A program made the translations under genes and the position numbers. The notes under the pieces were generated by a model. That model was not told the origin of the DNA. It ran no database searches and was given only the letters and a program-made list of their open reading frames with translations. Of a stretch of DNA of 64,000 nt, positions 63,574-64,000 are shown piece after piece. Each line of letters starts with the position of its first letter. Position 1 is the stretch's first letter. Source of the DNA: Culturomica sp. Its GTDB lineage: Bacteria > Bacteroidota > Bacteroidia > Bacteroidales > Marinifilaceae. Location: assembly GCA_031271755.1 (NCBI GenBank), contig JAISVB010000047.1, positions 16,009 through 80,008 on the forward strand, in the 5' to 3' direction.

Positions 63574-64000
63574 TGAAAAAAATATGTGTCATAACGGGCA
63601 GTCGTGCCGAATATGGTTTAATGAGTCGCTTGATGCGGTTGATTGAAGAAGATGCGGACCTGCAATTACAGATCATTGCAACGAATATGCATCTGTCGAT
63701 GGAACACGGAGAAACCTACAAAGAAATTGAAGCCGACGGATTTACGATCGATAAAAAAATTCCTATTTTGTCTTCATCCGATACGGTGAATGCTACCGTA
63801 CAATCAGTCGGAACAGGAATAATCGGTTTTGCCCATGCTTATGAAGAGTTGCGTCCGGACATGATTATGGTCTTGGGCGATAGATACGAGATCTTAGCTG
63901 CCGTTTCTGCGGCGTTATTTTACAAAATACCGGTAATTCATTTGCATGGCGGCGAAATTACAGAAGGTGCGTTTGACGATGCGATTCGCCATGCCATTAC
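63570..64000 (+). CDS. legG: Hydrolysing NDP-GlcNAc-type 2-epimerase, NeuC/LegG-like, cut by window edge
   Basis: The first ~143 residues are seen. Start ITGSRAEYGLMSRLMRLI and the block VLGDRYEILAAVSAALFYKI followed by IHLHGGEITEGAFDDAIRHA are typical of the NeuC/LegG epimerases, which release the ManNAc-like substrate used by NeuB. The ATG at 63570 overlaps the neuB stop by 4 bases (ATGA); a second ATG at 63573 is possible. It continues beyond the window. Confidence 0.9.
   Translation, partial: MMKKICVITGSRAEYGLMSRLMRLIEEDADLQLQIIATNMHLSMEHGETYKEIEADGFTIDKKIPILSSSDTVNATVQSVGTGIIGFAHAYEELRPDMIMVLGDRYEILAAVSAALFYKIPVIHLHGGEITEGAFDDAIRHAI

Overview
The window comes from a Bacteroidota chromosome, most likely order Bacteroidales. 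The evidence is a SusC/SusD pair with a hybrid two-component regulator, a UpxY-type capsule antiterminator, the Bacteroidota forms of EF-G2, RpoZ, BamD, DUF3098 and DUF4249, and promoters with the TTTG / TAnnTTTG pattern of this phylum. I do not assign a genus. The first 55 kb is GC-rich and densely coding. From about 55.2 kb the DNA is clearly more AT-rich.

Layout. 1-12.4 kb is mostly housekeeping: the end of a secreted serine-peptidase-like protein that appears to lack its nucleophile, waaA (Kdo transferase), metK behind a SAM-II-type riboswitch, a YugP-type metallopeptidase, an EF-G2 paralogue with altered GTPase motifs, rsmE, a DUF4159 protein, clpB and a secreted alpha/beta hydrolase. 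12.4-39.6 kb, all on the minus strand, is a pectin utilisation locus. It has a hybrid two-component sensor/regulator, a GH105 unsaturated-uronidase, SusC/SusD, a DUF4957/DUF5123-like surface lipoprotein, a PL1 pectate lyase, a GH28 polygalacturonase, galacturonate catabolism and uptake genes (uxaC, exuT, uxaB, uxaA) with a HIT-family gene among them, a CE7 esterase, a three-module CE12-DUF4861-GH43 protein and an aldo/keto reductase. 39.6-42.9 kb, divergent from the regulator, holds a second TonB-dependent receptor with a DUF4249 lipoprotein.

43-55.1 kb has tRNA-Leu(UAA), an AAA ATPase with a nuclease-like C-terminus under an inverted-repeat operator, tRNA-Gly(GCC), the cluster ftsX-DUF3098-uppP-truB-queA-M48 peptidase, a convergent alpha-oxoamine synthase, and bamD-rpoZ-coaBC-pyrB-pyrI. 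55.3-64 kb is a surface-glycan locus: a FlaA1/WbpM-like sugar dehydratase, a UpxY-like antiterminator, a small accessory block (DUF6922-like + AbiEii-like nucleotidyltransferase pair, a winged-helix nucleotidyltransferase-like gene, two decayed gene ends and a 12-bp tandem repeat), then a nonulosonic acid pathway (legB, legC, legH/neuD, neuB/legI, and neuC/legG cut by the window edge).

How the genes work together. Pectin is cut outside the cell by PL1, GH28 and the CE/GH43 enzymes and imported by SusC/D. Unsaturated ends are removed by GH105. Galacturonate enters through ExuT and passes through UxaC, UxaB and UxaA to 2-keto-3-deoxygluconate; the later steps (kdgK, kdgA) and the kduI/kduD branch are not in this window. 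The glycan locus makes a CMP-activated legionaminic-type sugar for capsule, O-antigen or protein glycosylation.
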